Shown: one piece after another, positions 51,493 through 60,372 of the stretch
Layout of the letters: each line of letters starts with the position of its first letter
How positions within the stretch are numbered: the first letter of the stretch is position 1
From: an uncultured Clostridium sp.
Lineage (GTDB): Bacteria; Bacillota; Clostridia; Lachnospirales; Lachnospiraceae
Reading direction: 5' to 3'
Length of the DNA stretch: 64,000 bases
Assembly (NCBI GenBank): GCA_900539185.1
Contig: UQBG01000006.1
Location: 1 to 64,000, forward strand
Translations under genes and position numbers: made by a program
Notes under the pieces: generated by a model
Database searches by the model: none
Told to the model about the DNA's origin: nothing
What the model saw: only the letters and a program-made list of their open reading frames with translations

Positions 51493-52623
51493 TTATTCTT
51501 GATCCAGGAATCCTGCCAGCTTCGCTTTCTTATACTCCTGATAGCACCCCTGTTCGATTGCTTCCCGAATCTCTTCCATCATCTTATTATAAAAATACAA
51601 ATTATGCAAGACGCAAAGACGATAACCTAACATTTCTTTTGCCTTCAAAAGATGACGGATATACGCTCTGCTGTATCTGCGGCATGCCGGACACTGGCAG
51701 CCTTCCTCGATTGGTCGTCCATCCAGTTCAAATCTGGCATTTAACAGATTGATCTTTCCATGATTGGTATACAGATGTCCATGCCGTCCGTTTCTGGTCG
51801 GATACACACAGTCAAAGAAGTCTACTCCCCGATCAACCGCTTCCAGTATATTCGCCGGTGTTCCGACTCCCATCAGATAGGTCGGCTTATTCTCCGGCAA
51901 ATGCGGTACCGTAACATCCAGGATCCGATACATATCCTCATGGCTCTCTCCGACTGCCAGACCGCCCACTGCATATCCATCCAGATCCATCTCCGCGATC
52001 GCGTCGGCATGTGCGATCCGGATATCTTCAAAGATTGCACCCTGATTGATACCAAACAGCATCTGGTGCGGATTGATCGTATCCGGCAAACGATTCAGCC
52101 GTGTCATCTCATCCTTACAGCGTTTTAACCATCTTGTTGTCCGGGCTACAGACGGCTCTACATAGCTCCGGTCTGCTACACTGGACGGACACTCATCAAA
52201 TGCCATTGCAATGGTAGATGCCAGATTGGACTGGATCTGCATACTCTGCTCCGGTCCCATAAATATCTTTCTTCCATCGACATGGGAGTGGAAGTATACG
52301 CCCTCCTCCTTGATCTTACGCAGTCCTGCCAGTGAAAACACCTGAAATCCACCGGAGTCCGTCAAGATTGGCTTATCCCATACCATAAATTTATGCAGAC
52401 CACCCATTTTCTTTACGACCTCATCTCCCGGCCGCACATGAAGATGATAGGTATTGGATAGTTCTATCTGGGTTCCGATCTGTTCCAGATCCTCCGTACC
52501 TACAGCACCCTTTATGACACCGGCGGTTCCTACATTCATAAATACCGGTGTCTGCACCGTACCATGTACGGTTTCAAATACTGCTCGTTTTGCTTTTCCG
52601 TCTTTTGCTATAATCTTATACAT
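51493..52623 (-). CDS. tgt: Queuine/preQ1 tRNA-ribosyltransferase
   Basis: A 376-aa base-exchange enzyme that puts preQ1 into tRNAs with GUN anticodons. Seen: GTVQTPVFMNVGTAGVIKG, LTDSGGFQVFSL with the general acid/base Asp, DCVYPTRNGRHGHLYT with the nucleophile Asp, and the zinc site CQCPACRRYSRAYIRHL. Its first 8 bases overlap the end of hflX. No preQ1 synthesis gene is in the window. Confidence 0.97.
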   Translation of the reverse strand: MYKIIAKDGKAKRAVFETVHGTVQTPVFMNVGTAGVIKGAVGTEDLEQIGTQIELSNTYHLHVRPGDEVVKKMGGLHKFMVWDKPILTDSGGFQVFSLAGLRKIKEEGVYFHSHVDGRKIFMGPEQSMQIQSNLASTIAMAFDECPSSVADRSYVEPSVARTTRWLKRCKDEMTRLNRLPDTINPHQMLFGINQGAIFEDIRIAHADAIAEMDLDGYAVGGLAVGESHEDMYRILDVTVPHLPENKPTYLMGVGTPANILEAVDRGVDFFDCVYPTRNGRHGHLYTNHGKINLLNARFELDGRPIEEGCQCPACRRYSRAYIRHLLKAKEMLGYRLCVLHNLYFYNKMMEEIREAIEQGCYQEYKKAKLAGFLDQE

Positions 52624-53857
52624 AATTACCTCTTCGATCTACATAAGCACGGATATAAATCCCGTCCTCTCTGTATTTTTCCTCTATCACTTGTCCTCGC
52701 TTGCGAATCAGGGCGATCTTCGCCGCCTCATTATACGGATACACGTGCTCCAGATACACCCGGCTTTCCCGTATCCGTCGTCCGATCCCGGTTAACAGCT
52801 CGTCAAGTCCCTGTCCGGTTTGGGCGGATATCCGATAGGTCTCATCTGCATGGAAGTCCTTCAGTACCTCCGGCACGCCTTCCCGATCCACTTTATTAAA
52901 TGCTGTCAGAATCGGTTTGTTGCCGATCTCCAGCTCCCGCAGTGTCTCATATACCGTATGCATCTGAATATCCATCTGCGGATTCGACGCATCGACTACG
53001 TGAAGGATATCGTCTGCATACTTTGCTTCCTCGAGCGTTGACCGAAATGCCTGTATCAGATGATGCGGAAGCTTTCGTATGAAACCAACGGTATCTGTTA
53101 ACAGAATCTGCTGTCCATCCTCCAGCACCAGACTTCTGGTCGTCGGATCCAGCGTTGCAAATAATTTATCCTCGGATAACACCTGTGAATCCGTAAGCCG
53201 GTTCAGCAGTGTGGATTTCCCTGCATTCGTATACCCTACGATACAGACAACCGGTACACCCTGATCCATCCGCCGCTTTCTCTGCGTTGTACGATTGATC
53301 TTCACCTGTTCGAGTTCTGCCTTCAGCTTTGAGATTCGTTCCCGAATCACCCTTCGGTCAATCTCCAGCTGCTTCTCACCCGGTCCTCTGGTTCCGATAC
53401 CACCACCCTGTCTGGACAGGATGCTTCCCATACCGATCAGATGCGTTGCCCGATATCGAAGCTGTGCCAGTTCTACCTGAATCTTTCCTTCCTTCGTAGA
53501 TGCGCGGGAAGCAAAGATATCCAGAATCACCATCGTCCGATCCATGATCTTCGTGTCCAGTTCACGTTCCAGATTATTCATCTGGGATGGTGTCAACTCA
53601 TCATCACATACAATACCGGTTGCTCCTGTCAGATGAATATACTCCCGCAGCTCCGCTACCTTTCCTCTTCCGATATATGTGGCAATATCGATTGCCTGCC
53701 GATTCTGTACAAACCTTCCAACCGTCTGCGCGCCTGCTGTGGAAACCAACTCCTCCAGTTCGTCCAGAGAATCCTGTACAGACACTTCATCACCAACCGA
53801 CGCCGCCACCAGCACTACGCATTCCTGTTTGGTCTTATTTTCATATAATTCTGTCAT
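52616..53857 (-). CDS. hflX: Ribosome-associated GTPase HflX
   Basis: A 413-aa GTPase. Seen: the N-terminal HflX domain (VGRFVQNRQAIDIATYIGRG, IVCDDELTPSQMNNLE), the helical arm GMGSILSRQGGGIGTRGPGEKQLE, and the G domain with VGYTNAGKSTLLNRLTDS, DTVGFIRKLPHHLIQAFRST and NKVD. It rescues stalled or heat-damaged ribosomes. Upstream of tgt (8-bp overlap) and 12 nt after the TPR-protein gene. Confidence 0.96.
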   Translation of the reverse strand: MTELYENKTKQECVVLVAASVGDEVSVQDSLDELEELVSTAGAQTVGRFVQNRQAIDIATYIGRGKVAELREYIHLTGATGIVCDDELTPSQMNNLERELDTKIMDRTMVILDIFASRASTKEGKIQVELAQLRYRATHLIGMGSILSRQGGGIGTRGPGEKQLEIDRRVIRERISKLKAELEQVKINRTTQRKRRMDQGVPVVCIVGYTNAGKSTLLNRLTDSQVLSEDKLFATLDPTTRSLVLEDGQQILLTDTVGFIRKLPHHLIQAFRSTLEEAKYADDILHVVDASNPQMDIQMHTVYETLRELEIGNKPILTAFNKVDREGVPEVLKDFHADETYRISAQTGQGLDELLTGIGRRIRESRVYLEHVYPYNEAAKIALIRKRGQVIEEKYREDGIYIRAYVDRRGNYV

Positions 53858-53869
53858 GCCTGCTCCTGT

Positions 53870-54691
53870 TTATGATTCCAGTGTCTGTCGTGTAGACAGA
53901 AAATCATACTCTCTCTGTACAGCATCTGTCACAGGATATGTTTCCATATACTCACATATCCGTTCGTATGCCGTATTATATTCATGCATATATTCATAAT
54001 AAACCACTTCCACATACAGCAACTGCTCATCGCAGCTCCGATCCGAGCCATTCAGTCCCTGCATCAGATACTGATGACCGGTTTCATATAACCCCTGCTT
54101 CAAATAGTAGTCTGCTAACATCGTACAGGCATATGCATTATCCGGATTATATGACAGATAGGTCGTCAGATATGCCACCATTTCATCACTCTTTCCCAGT
54201 TCTGCCGCACACACACCCGCATAAAGGGTGCACTCCACATGACCCGCCTCTATCGCAGCCTGAAATGCCGGAAGTGCGGATTCGTATTTGCTGTTATTAA
54301 AGTCGATAAAGGCCTGACACATCTGTTTCTGCAGTGTCAGATATGCCACCTGCTCCTCTTCCGTCTCCAGCAGGATATCATACTGCTTAATCGCCCTCTG
54401 ATACTGCTTGGACAAATAGTAGGAGTCTGCCAGATACAGCCTGGTATCCCGATCCAGCGGTTCCGCAAAAAATGCTTTTTGCTTCAAAGAAGAATCCAGC
54501 TTTTTAATTGCATTATCATAATCGCCCGCATTGTAGTATGCGATTCCCTCTTCCCGATACGCAGTCTTATCCTGCATACTGTTATAGATATAGACTCCGC
54601 CTGCTCCGATTCCTCCGATCACCGTCATAATCACGATCATACTTATGATATTGCCGATCCGTCTTCCCTTTGAGACTTCCTTTTGCTTCAT
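53870..54691 (-). CDS. Membrane-anchored tetratricopeptide-repeat protein
   Basis: A 273-aa protein with a basic N-terminus, one helix at about 12-32 (NIISMIVIMTVIGGIGAGGV), and then at least five 34-residue helical repeats (for example AYYNAGDYDNAIKKLDSSL, YYLSKQYQRAIKQYDILL, ADYYLKQGLYETGHQYLMQG). It is likely an external scaffold; partner unknown. Lies between proC and hflX with short gaps, GGAGAG upstream. Confidence 0.85.
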   Translation of the reverse strand: MKQKEVSKGRRIGNIISMIVIMTVIGGIGAGGVYIYNSMQDKTAYREEGIAYYNAGDYDNAIKKLDSSLKQKAFFAEPLDRDTRLYLADSYYLSKQYQRAIKQYDILLETEEEQVAYLTLQKQMCQAFIDFNNSKYESALPAFQAAIEAGHVECTLYAGVCAAELGKSDEMVAYLTTYLSYNPDNAYACTMLADYYLKQGLYETGHQYLMQGLNGSDRSCDEQLLYVEVVYYEYMHEYNTAYERICEYMETYPVTDAVQREYDFLSTRQTLES

Positions 54692-54713
54692 GCTTACTCT
54701 CCATCTGCTTTGC

Positions 54714-55493
54714 TTATTTATTCATGATCGCATTGATCGAGTCCATGCAGGCTGCCCGCAGTCCACTGTACTCCAGCGCTTCTACCCCACGTATCGTCGT
54801 TCCTGCCGGCGAACAAACCTCATCTTTTAAAACTCCCGGATGCTTTCCGGTCTCCCGCTGAAGCTTTGCACTTCCCAGCATCGTCTGTGCAATCAGTTCA
54901 TATGCATCTGCACGCTGAAGACCATACTTCACTGCCGCATCCGCATATGCCTCCATGATCAGATCCATAAATGCAGGTCCGCATCCGCTGACAGCACCTC
55001 CGATTCCCATCAGTCCGGTCGGCAGTTCCTTTACCAGTCCAAGAGCGGAGAAGATCTCCTGCACCCATGCATGCTCTTCCTCGCGGAAGGAATTCTTTTC
55101 TTCAAACAGAAATACCCCTTCTCCTACCATCGCCGGTGTATTCGGCATCGTACACTGAATCCGCACGGCATCGCCCAGAATCGCATAGTAGTCTTCATAG
55201 TTCCAGCCTGCTGCAACGGAAAGCAGTGCCTTTCCATTCCATTCATCCTTTGTTTCGCTCAGCACATCCTTGATCTGGTACGGCTTGCAGGCTACGATGA
55301 TAAGCTCTGCCGATGCTACCAGCTTCTTCAGGGTATCTATCGGAACAAATCCGATCGCCTGACTGTTTTTTATCAGTTTCTCCTGATGCGGTGCATATGC
55401 CGACAGCTCCTGTGCCTGAACCTTCCCACTTCTTATGAAACCTTTTGCTATGGCCTGTGCCATATTTCCCATACCGATAAATCCTATCTTCAT
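54714..55493 (-). CDS. proC: Pyrroline-5-carboxylate reductase
   Basis: A 259-aa enzyme for the last step of proline synthesis. Seen: the NAD(P)-binding start GFIGMGNMAQAIAKGF, VRIQCTMPNTPAMVGEGVF, the substrate/oligomer motif AVSGCGPAFMDLIMEAYADA, and LKDEVCSPAGTTIRGVEALE. First gene of the operon proC-TPR-hflX-tgt-yajC, with its own promoter at 55542 and AAGGAG 9 nt before the ATG. Confidence 0.96.
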   Translation of the reverse strand: MKIGFIGMGNMAQAIAKGFIRSGKVQAQELSAYAPHQEKLIKNSQAIGFVPIDTLKKLVASAELIIVACKPYQIKDVLSETKDEWNGKALLSVAAGWNYEDYYAILGDAVRIQCTMPNTPAMVGEGVFLFEEKNSFREEEHAWVQEIFSALGLVKELPTGLMGIGGAVSGCGPAFMDLIMEAYADAAVKYGLQRADAYELIAQTMLGSAKLQRETGKHPGVLKDEVCSPAGTTIRGVEALEYSGLRAACMDSINAIMNK

Positions 55494-55541
55494 CTTGTAT
55501 TCAACTCCTTATCCTGTCCGTACCATGAAACGTTATCTCCC

Positions 55542-55569
55542 ATTATAGGGGTTCCCCCCGGAATGTCAA
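55542..55569 (-). promoter_or_regulatory. Promoter of the proC operon
   Basis: Minus strand TTGACA (55564-55569), 16 bp, TATAAT (55542-55547). A 7-bp inverted repeat CCGGAAT / ATTCCGG (55558-55578) covers the -35 box. Confidence 0.8.
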
Positions 55570-55592
55570 GAATTCCGGTCTGCTTATCTTCC

Positions 55593-56651
55593 CTAGAACT
55601 CCGCCTCCATCATCTGATAGATTTCCCGCAGACGTCCATCCGACAGATCTGTCTCATTTAATATCGTATACCGATCCGGTCTGGTGCTGCCCGCCTGCTG
55701 CCATGCCTGTACAAAGATATCCTCCGTCACCTTCCACTGAGACGGCTTCACCGGGATGCCATACTGATGTAAGATCCGCTTAATCTTCCCGATATTCCGC
55801 TCCTGAAAGATGCACGCCGGAACACTGCCCATAGCGACTGCGATTCCGTGCGGCACATACACTTCCTCCGCAAAGTTTTCCTCCAGCGAATGGCAGAACA
55901 GATGCTCCGATCCACTGCTCGGTCTGGAGTTTCCCGCGATCTCCATCGCCAGCCCGCCCATGACCAGTGCCTGCGTCAGAATCTTTATAAAGCTTTTACT
56001 CTTAATGGACTTCTCTTCGTTATAGCAGATCGAATTGAATGCCATCTTTGATATCATATAGGCAAAGTCATCGATCGAGCCACCTGTTTTTGCTGCATCC
56101 AGCTTCCAGTCATTCAGTGCCGTATACTTACTGATCGTATCGCCGACGCCTGCCAGCAGCTGTCCCTCCGGGGCACCCATGATCAGATTCACATCGACGA
56201 TGATACTGCTCGGAATCGTGCATCGGAAGGTCTTCCGCTTCTGTCCCTCTGTACCCAGTACCGCTACCGGTGACGCCAGACTGTCATTGCTCAGCGTGGT
56301 CGGCAGACACAGGAAAATCGACTTACTGACAAAGGATGCATACTTTGCCAGATCCAGCACCATACCTCCGCCAAATCCTATCACGACCGATATATCATTC
56401 ATACAGATATACTTTGCCAGATCAACCGCCTGGTCAAAGGAACCCTCCTTTACCAGATAGACCTCACTATTGTGAAAATCACTTGACAGCTCCGTTAAGG
56501 TATCCGGAAATAACTTTTGAAGATTCTCATCCGTTACGATGACCACCTTCCGATTCTCTATTCCCGGCACGCAATCCGCCATAACCTCATTGACTCTGGA
56601 AAATATACCCTCTTCTACTAACAAATGATATGGTAAACGAAATCGATTCAT
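55593..56651 (-). CDS. Glycerol-1-phosphate dehydrogenase-like enzyme (AraM/EgsA family)
   Basis: A 352-aa member of the iron/zinc-containing alcohol dehydrogenase superfamily. Seen: the opening NRFRLPYHLLVEEGI, the NAD site VIGFGGGMVLDLAKYASF, LPTTLSNDSLASPVAVLG in the place of the usual HDGxASPxxV, and the metal ligands in RPSSGSEHLFCHSLEE and YVPHGIAVAMG. The family makes sn-glycerol-1-phosphate from dihydroxyacetone phosphate, as in archaea and Bacillus AraM. It follows paaK by 44 nt on the same strand. ATG 56651 with AAAGG upstream. Confidence 0.85.
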   Translation of the reverse strand: MNRFRLPYHLLVEEGIFSRVNEVMADCVPGIENRKVVIVTDENLQKLFPDTLTELSSDFHNSEVYLVKEGSFDQAVDLAKYICMNDISVVIGFGGGMVLDLAKYASFVSKSIFLCLPTTLSNDSLASPVAVLGTEGQKRKTFRCTIPSSIIVDVNLIMGAPEGQLLAGVGDTISKYTALNDWKLDAAKTGGSIDDFAYMISKMAFNSICYNEEKSIKSKSFIKILTQALVMGGLAMEIAGNSRPSSGSEHLFCHSLEENFAEEVYVPHGIAVAMGSVPACIFQERNIGKIKRILHQYGIPVKPSQWKVTEDIFVQAWQQAGSTRPDRYTILNETDLSDGRLREIYQMMEAEF

Positions 56652-56695
56652 ACACCCTTTCCTTTCCTTCATTCTATCAACAGTATATCCATTTT

Positions 56696-57931
56696 CTAGT
56701 TATATCGCTCATCAATCACACGCTTTGTCTTCTTCTCGCTTCTAGGCAGGACTCCGATCTCCACGATCTTTATCAGCGGTGTAAAACCGATCCGGCTCTT
56801 TACCTTCTCTGCAATCTGCTGTGCCAGTTCTGCAAAGTCTTCCGTACCATCCGTTTCCACATAGATACGCATCGTATCCTTTCCTTCCAAATGAGAGATA
56901 CGAATCTGATACTCACTGGACAACTGCGGGAACTCCCGAAGCACTTCTTCGATCTGACTCGGGAATACATTTACACCCTTGATCTTCATCATATCATCCG
57001 TTCTTCCCATGATCGTATCCAGTCTCGGATGCTTGCAGCCACATGGACATTCTCCCGGAATGATTCTGGACAGATCATGTGTCCGATAGCGGATCAGCGG
57101 TGCGCCCTCCTTTACCAGTGTCGTGATAACGATCTCGCCCATCTCTCCGTCCGGAACCGGCTTTAAGGTAACCGGATCAATAATCTCGATATAAATATAA
57201 TCATCCCAATAATGCATACCATTATTATACTTACAGCTAATGCCGATACCCGGTCCGTAAATCTCTGTCAATCCATAGATATCATAGAGCTCGATTCCCA
57301 GTTCACTTGAGATTCTCTGGCGCATCTTATCGCCCCAGCGTTCGGATCCTATTACGCCCTTCTTCAAATGAATCTGATCCTTGATTCCACGCTTTTCGAT
57401 CTCTTCTGCCAGAAGCAATGCATAAGAGGATGTTGAACATAGAACCGTAGACTTCATATCAACCATCATCTTTAACTGCTTTTCTGTATTACCGGGTCCC
57501 ATAGGGATAACCATGGCTCCCAGCTTCTCCGCACCATTCTGGAATCCGATTCCGGCTGTCCACAGACCATATCCGGGTGTAATCTGGATCCGGTCCATAT
57601 TCGTGATGCCGACCAGTTCATAACAGCGTTTGAACATAATCGCCCAGTCATCCACATCCTTCGCGGTATACGGGATAATGACCGGTAGTCCGGTTGTTCC
57701 GGATGAAGAATGGATCCTGACGATCTCCTCCTCCGGTGCTGTCATAAGTCCCAGCGGATATGCCTCCCGAAGATCATTCTTCTCGGAGAACGGAAGCTGC
57801 TCAAACTCCTCCGCTGTAGAGATTCCGGTCATCCCGGCATCCTCCAGCTTCTTTCCGTAGAAGCTCTCTGCGGAAACCAATGCATGGATCTGCTTATTTA
57901 CCTGTTCAATCTGTTTTTCTGAAATCTGCAT
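56696..57931 (-). CDS. paaK: Phenylacetate--CoA ligase family protein
   Basis: A 411-aa AMP-forming acyl-CoA ligase, at the usual length for the family. Seen: the AMP-binding loop HSSSGTTGLPVIIPYT, the PaaK-typical ELYDIYGLTEIYGPGIGISC, and the GECPCGCKHPRLDTIMGRTD cysteine cluster and hinge. The C-terminal domain ends KKTKRVIDERYN. It activates aryl acetates such as phenyl-, hydroxyphenyl- or indoleacetate; which one is unknown. It follows iorAB by 19 nt, a common arrangement in anaerobes. Confidence 0.95.
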   Translation of the reverse strand: MQISEKQIEQVNKQIHALVSAESFYGKKLEDAGMTGISTAEEFEQLPFSEKNDLREAYPLGLMTAPEEEIVRIHSSSGTTGLPVIIPYTAKDVDDWAIMFKRCYELVGITNMDRIQITPGYGLWTAGIGFQNGAEKLGAMVIPMGPGNTEKQLKMMVDMKSTVLCSTSSYALLLAEEIEKRGIKDQIHLKKGVIGSERWGDKMRQRISSELGIELYDIYGLTEIYGPGIGISCKYNNGMHYWDDYIYIEIIDPVTLKPVPDGEMGEIVITTLVKEGAPLIRYRTHDLSRIIPGECPCGCKHPRLDTIMGRTDDMMKIKGVNVFPSQIEEVLREFPQLSSEYQIRISHLEGKDTMRIYVETDGTEDFAELAQQIAEKVKSRIGFTPLIKIVEIGVLPRSEKKTKRVIDERYN

Positions 57932-57950
57932 AATCGTTATCCTTTCCTGT

Positions 57951-58520
57951 TTATTTTACCAGCTCTACCGCCCGCAGGTTCAGTTCCTGAAACCGCTCCG
58001 GAATCCGATTCGTAATCGCTGACTTTAATTCCTCTACCGTAATCCCCAGTGCCCCCGACTTTGCTGCTGCTGCCAGAAGCACGATATTCAATACCTTGGA
58101 TGATCCACACCGGTCACAGATCGCCTCACCGTCCATGACCTTTACCTGTCCTGCCTGCTGCTGCAGATAGGTAATCATCTCGGTTCCGTCTATATATGTG
58201 CCGCTTAAGGATGCCGTTACCGGCCGTACTGCCTTCTGATTCACAATGACGGTTCCCTGCGGCTTCAGATAAGAGATACACCGGACAGCTTCTGCCGGTT
58301 CAAATGCGATAATCACATCCGCAGACCCTTTTGGTAACAACGGAGAATGAATCTCCTCTCCGATCCTTACATGACTGACCACACTACCGCCCCGCTGTGC
58401 CATTCCGATAGTTTCTGCCGTCCGCACCTGCAGCCCCTTTTCCATCGCCGCAAAGGCAATCAGCTTAGACGCCAGTACGGTACCCTGACCGCCGACTCCA
58501 CATAATAATATATTATTCAT
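57951..58520 (-). CDS. iorB: Indolepyruvate ferredoxin oxidoreductase, beta subunit
   Basis: A 189-aa subunit. Seen: LCGVGGQGTVLASKLIAFAA, RTAETIGMAQRGGSVVSHVR, ADVIIAFEPAEAVRCI and VNIVLLAAAAKSGALGI, the gamma-domain motifs of 2-oxoacid:ferredoxin oxidoreductases. With IorA it oxidatively decarboxylates aromatic 2-oxoacids to aryl-acetyl-CoA, reducing ferredoxin. GGGAG 8 nt before ATG 58520 decides the start; the longer frame to 58715 overlaps iorA. It starts 16 nt after iorA ends. Confidence 0.94.
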   Translation of the reverse strand: MNNILLCGVGGQGTVLASKLIAFAAMEKGLQVRTAETIGMAQRGGSVVSHVRIGEEIHSPLLPKGSADVIIAFEPAEAVRCISYLKPQGTVIVNQKAVRPVTASLSGTYIDGTEMITYLQQQAGQVKVMDGEAICDRCGSSKVLNIVLLAAAAKSGALGITVEELKSAITNRIPERFQELNLRAVELVK

Positions 58521-58536
58521 ACGATCCATCTCCCTT

Positions 58537-60372
58537 CTATGCCTGCTGCTTATCTGTCGATACGATGGCCGCACATGGACATACCTGTGTACAAAGAGAG
58601 CATCCGGTACACAGACTCTTTTCAATGGTTGGCTTTCCGTTCTCCAGCACGATTGCCGGACAGCCCAGCTCCCGGATACACTTTCTGCAGTTAATACAGG
58701 TATCCTGAATCTCATATCCGGTCTTTGGCTTTGTGACTGCGATACAAGGAGACTTGAATATAATCGCTTTTACTCCCGGCAGATCGGCTGCCCGTTTTAC
58801 CGCTTCTACCGCTTCTGCCTGATTAAGCGGATCTATCGTTTCTACAGATGTCAGTCCGATCGCCTTTAATATCTTCTCAATGCTGATCCGGGTACAGATT
58901 TCTTCCGGCTGTATACCCAGCTTCTTTTCTGCGGTTTCCATCATACGAACTCCGGTACCCGGATGTGGCTGATGCCCGGTCATGGCCGTTGTAGAATTAT
59001 CCAGCACAATCAGGATAATATCTGTCCGGTTATAAACGGCATTGACCACACCCGTAATACCGGATGCGAAGAAGGTCGAATCCCCGATAAATGAGAAGTT
59101 CACCGTATCCGGCTCTGCCCGGTGCAGTCCCTGTGCCATCGTTACATCGGCACCCATACACAGACAGGTATCCACCATATCAAGCGGTGCCGCATTTCCC
59201 AATGTATAGCAGCCGATATCTCCGCTAAAGACTGCCTTTCTTCCCTTCATAGCCTGCTTTACCGCATAGAAGGATGCCCGGTGCGGACAACCTGCACACA
59301 AAACCGGCGGGCGTACCGGAAGCTCCGGCGGTACCGGATATTCTACACTCGCACACTTCAGCCCCAAATACTCTTTTAGTACCTGCTTCACAGACTCTAC
59401 CGTGTTCTCTCCGGCTGCCTGCACGCTTCCATCCAGCTTTCCATGGATCGTGACATTCAGATGGTGCTTTCCACACAGATATGTAAGCTCGCGTTCCAGA
59501 ACCGGATCCAGCTCCTCGATACAGAGAACCTCATCCAGCCCCTCCAGAAACTGCAGGGCTAACGTCTCCGGGAACGGATACGCTGTCGCGATCTTTAAGA
59601 GCTTATAGTCCTCTTGGGTTTCACACTCCAATGCTTCCTTTGTATAGGCATAACTGATACCGGAGGTACAAATTCCCTTTCGTCCGGTTCCGGTTAACTG
59701 ATTGAAGCGATAACTTGAAAACTCCTCTCCGATCTGCGGATTTCGTTTCTCGATCTTCTCGTGATTCAAGAAGGAGGTTCGCGGAAAAATAACCCAACGC
59801 ATCGTATCCTTTACGAACCCTTCGATCGGATGCTTTTCTATGCTTTCCCTTACCATAATCGATGCACAGCCATGACAGACTCTGGTTGTCGGACGGAATA
59901 ATACCGGCGTTCCCCATTTCTCGGAACATTCAAATGCATCCATCATCATCTCATAGGCTTCCTCCGGTGAAGACGGATCAAAGACCGGAAGCTTGGCAAA
60001 CCGTGCAAACTGTCGGGTGTCCTGCTCCGTCTGGGAGGAAATCGGTCCCGGATCATCCGCACTCAAGATCACCATACCGCCCTTTATCCCTACATATGCC
60101 AGACTCATCAGCGGATCCGACGCTACATTTAAGCCCACCTGCTTCATCGTAACCAGCGTTCTGGCTCCGGCGTATGATGCACCTGCTGCCACCTCCAGTG
60201 CTGCCTTTTCATTTACCGACCACTCTACATAGATGCTTCCGTCGTTCTGCTTTGCTACGGTCTCTAATACCTCGGTCGATGGGGTTCCCGGATACCCGGC
60301 CACCAGATTCACTCCGGCATGCACCGCTCCCAGGGCAATTGCCTCATTTCCCATTAAAAACTTCTGTATCAC
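58537..60372 (-). CDS. iorA: Indolepyruvate ferredoxin oxidoreductase, alpha subunit
   Basis: A 611-aa subunit. Seen: the opening FLMGNEAIALGAVHAGVNLV, AGYPGTPSTEVLE, and the thiamine-diphosphate region (GDIGCYTLGNAAPLDMVDT, GDSTFFASGITGV, TAMTGHQPHPGTG). Two C-terminal 4Fe-4S motifs follow (CINCRKCIRELGCP, CTGCSLCTQVCPC). It is oxygen-sensitive and marks an anaerobe that degrades aromatic amino acids via their 2-oxoacids. Its ATG overlaps the stop of the dGTPase gene by 4 bases. iorB and paaK follow. Confidence 0.96.
   Translation of the reverse strand: MIQKFLMGNEAIALGAVHAGVNLVAGYPGTPSTEVLETVAKQNDGSIYVEWSVNEKAALEVAAGASYAGARTLVTMKQVGLNVASDPLMSLAYVGIKGGMVILSADDPGPISSQTEQDTRQFARFAKLPVFDPSSPEEAYEMMMDAFECSEKWGTPVLFRPTTRVCHGCASIMVRESIEKHPIEGFVKDTMRWVIFPRTSFLNHEKIEKRNPQIGEEFSSYRFNQLTGTGRKGICTSGISYAYTKEALECETQEDYKLLKIATAYPFPETLALQFLEGLDEVLCIEELDPVLERELTYLCGKHHLNVTIHGKLDGSVQAAGENTVESVKQVLKEYLGLKCASVEYPVPPELPVRPPVLCAGCPHRASFYAVKQAMKGRKAVFSGDIGCYTLGNAAPLDMVDTCLCMGADVTMAQGLHRAEPDTVNFSFIGDSTFFASGITGVVNAVYNRTDIILIVLDNSTTAMTGHQPHPGTGVRMMETAEKKLGIQPEEICTRISIEKILKAIGLTSVETIDPLNQAEAVEAVKRAADLPGVKAIIFKSPCIAVTKPKTGYEIQDTCINCRKCIRELGCPAIVLENGKPTIEKSLCTGCSLCTQVCPCAAIVSTDKQQA

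Noticed and set aside
58521..58715. Longer IorB start overlapping iorA by about 180 bases
   Set aside because: The extension has no similarity to the family and a good ribosome site precedes ATG 58520.
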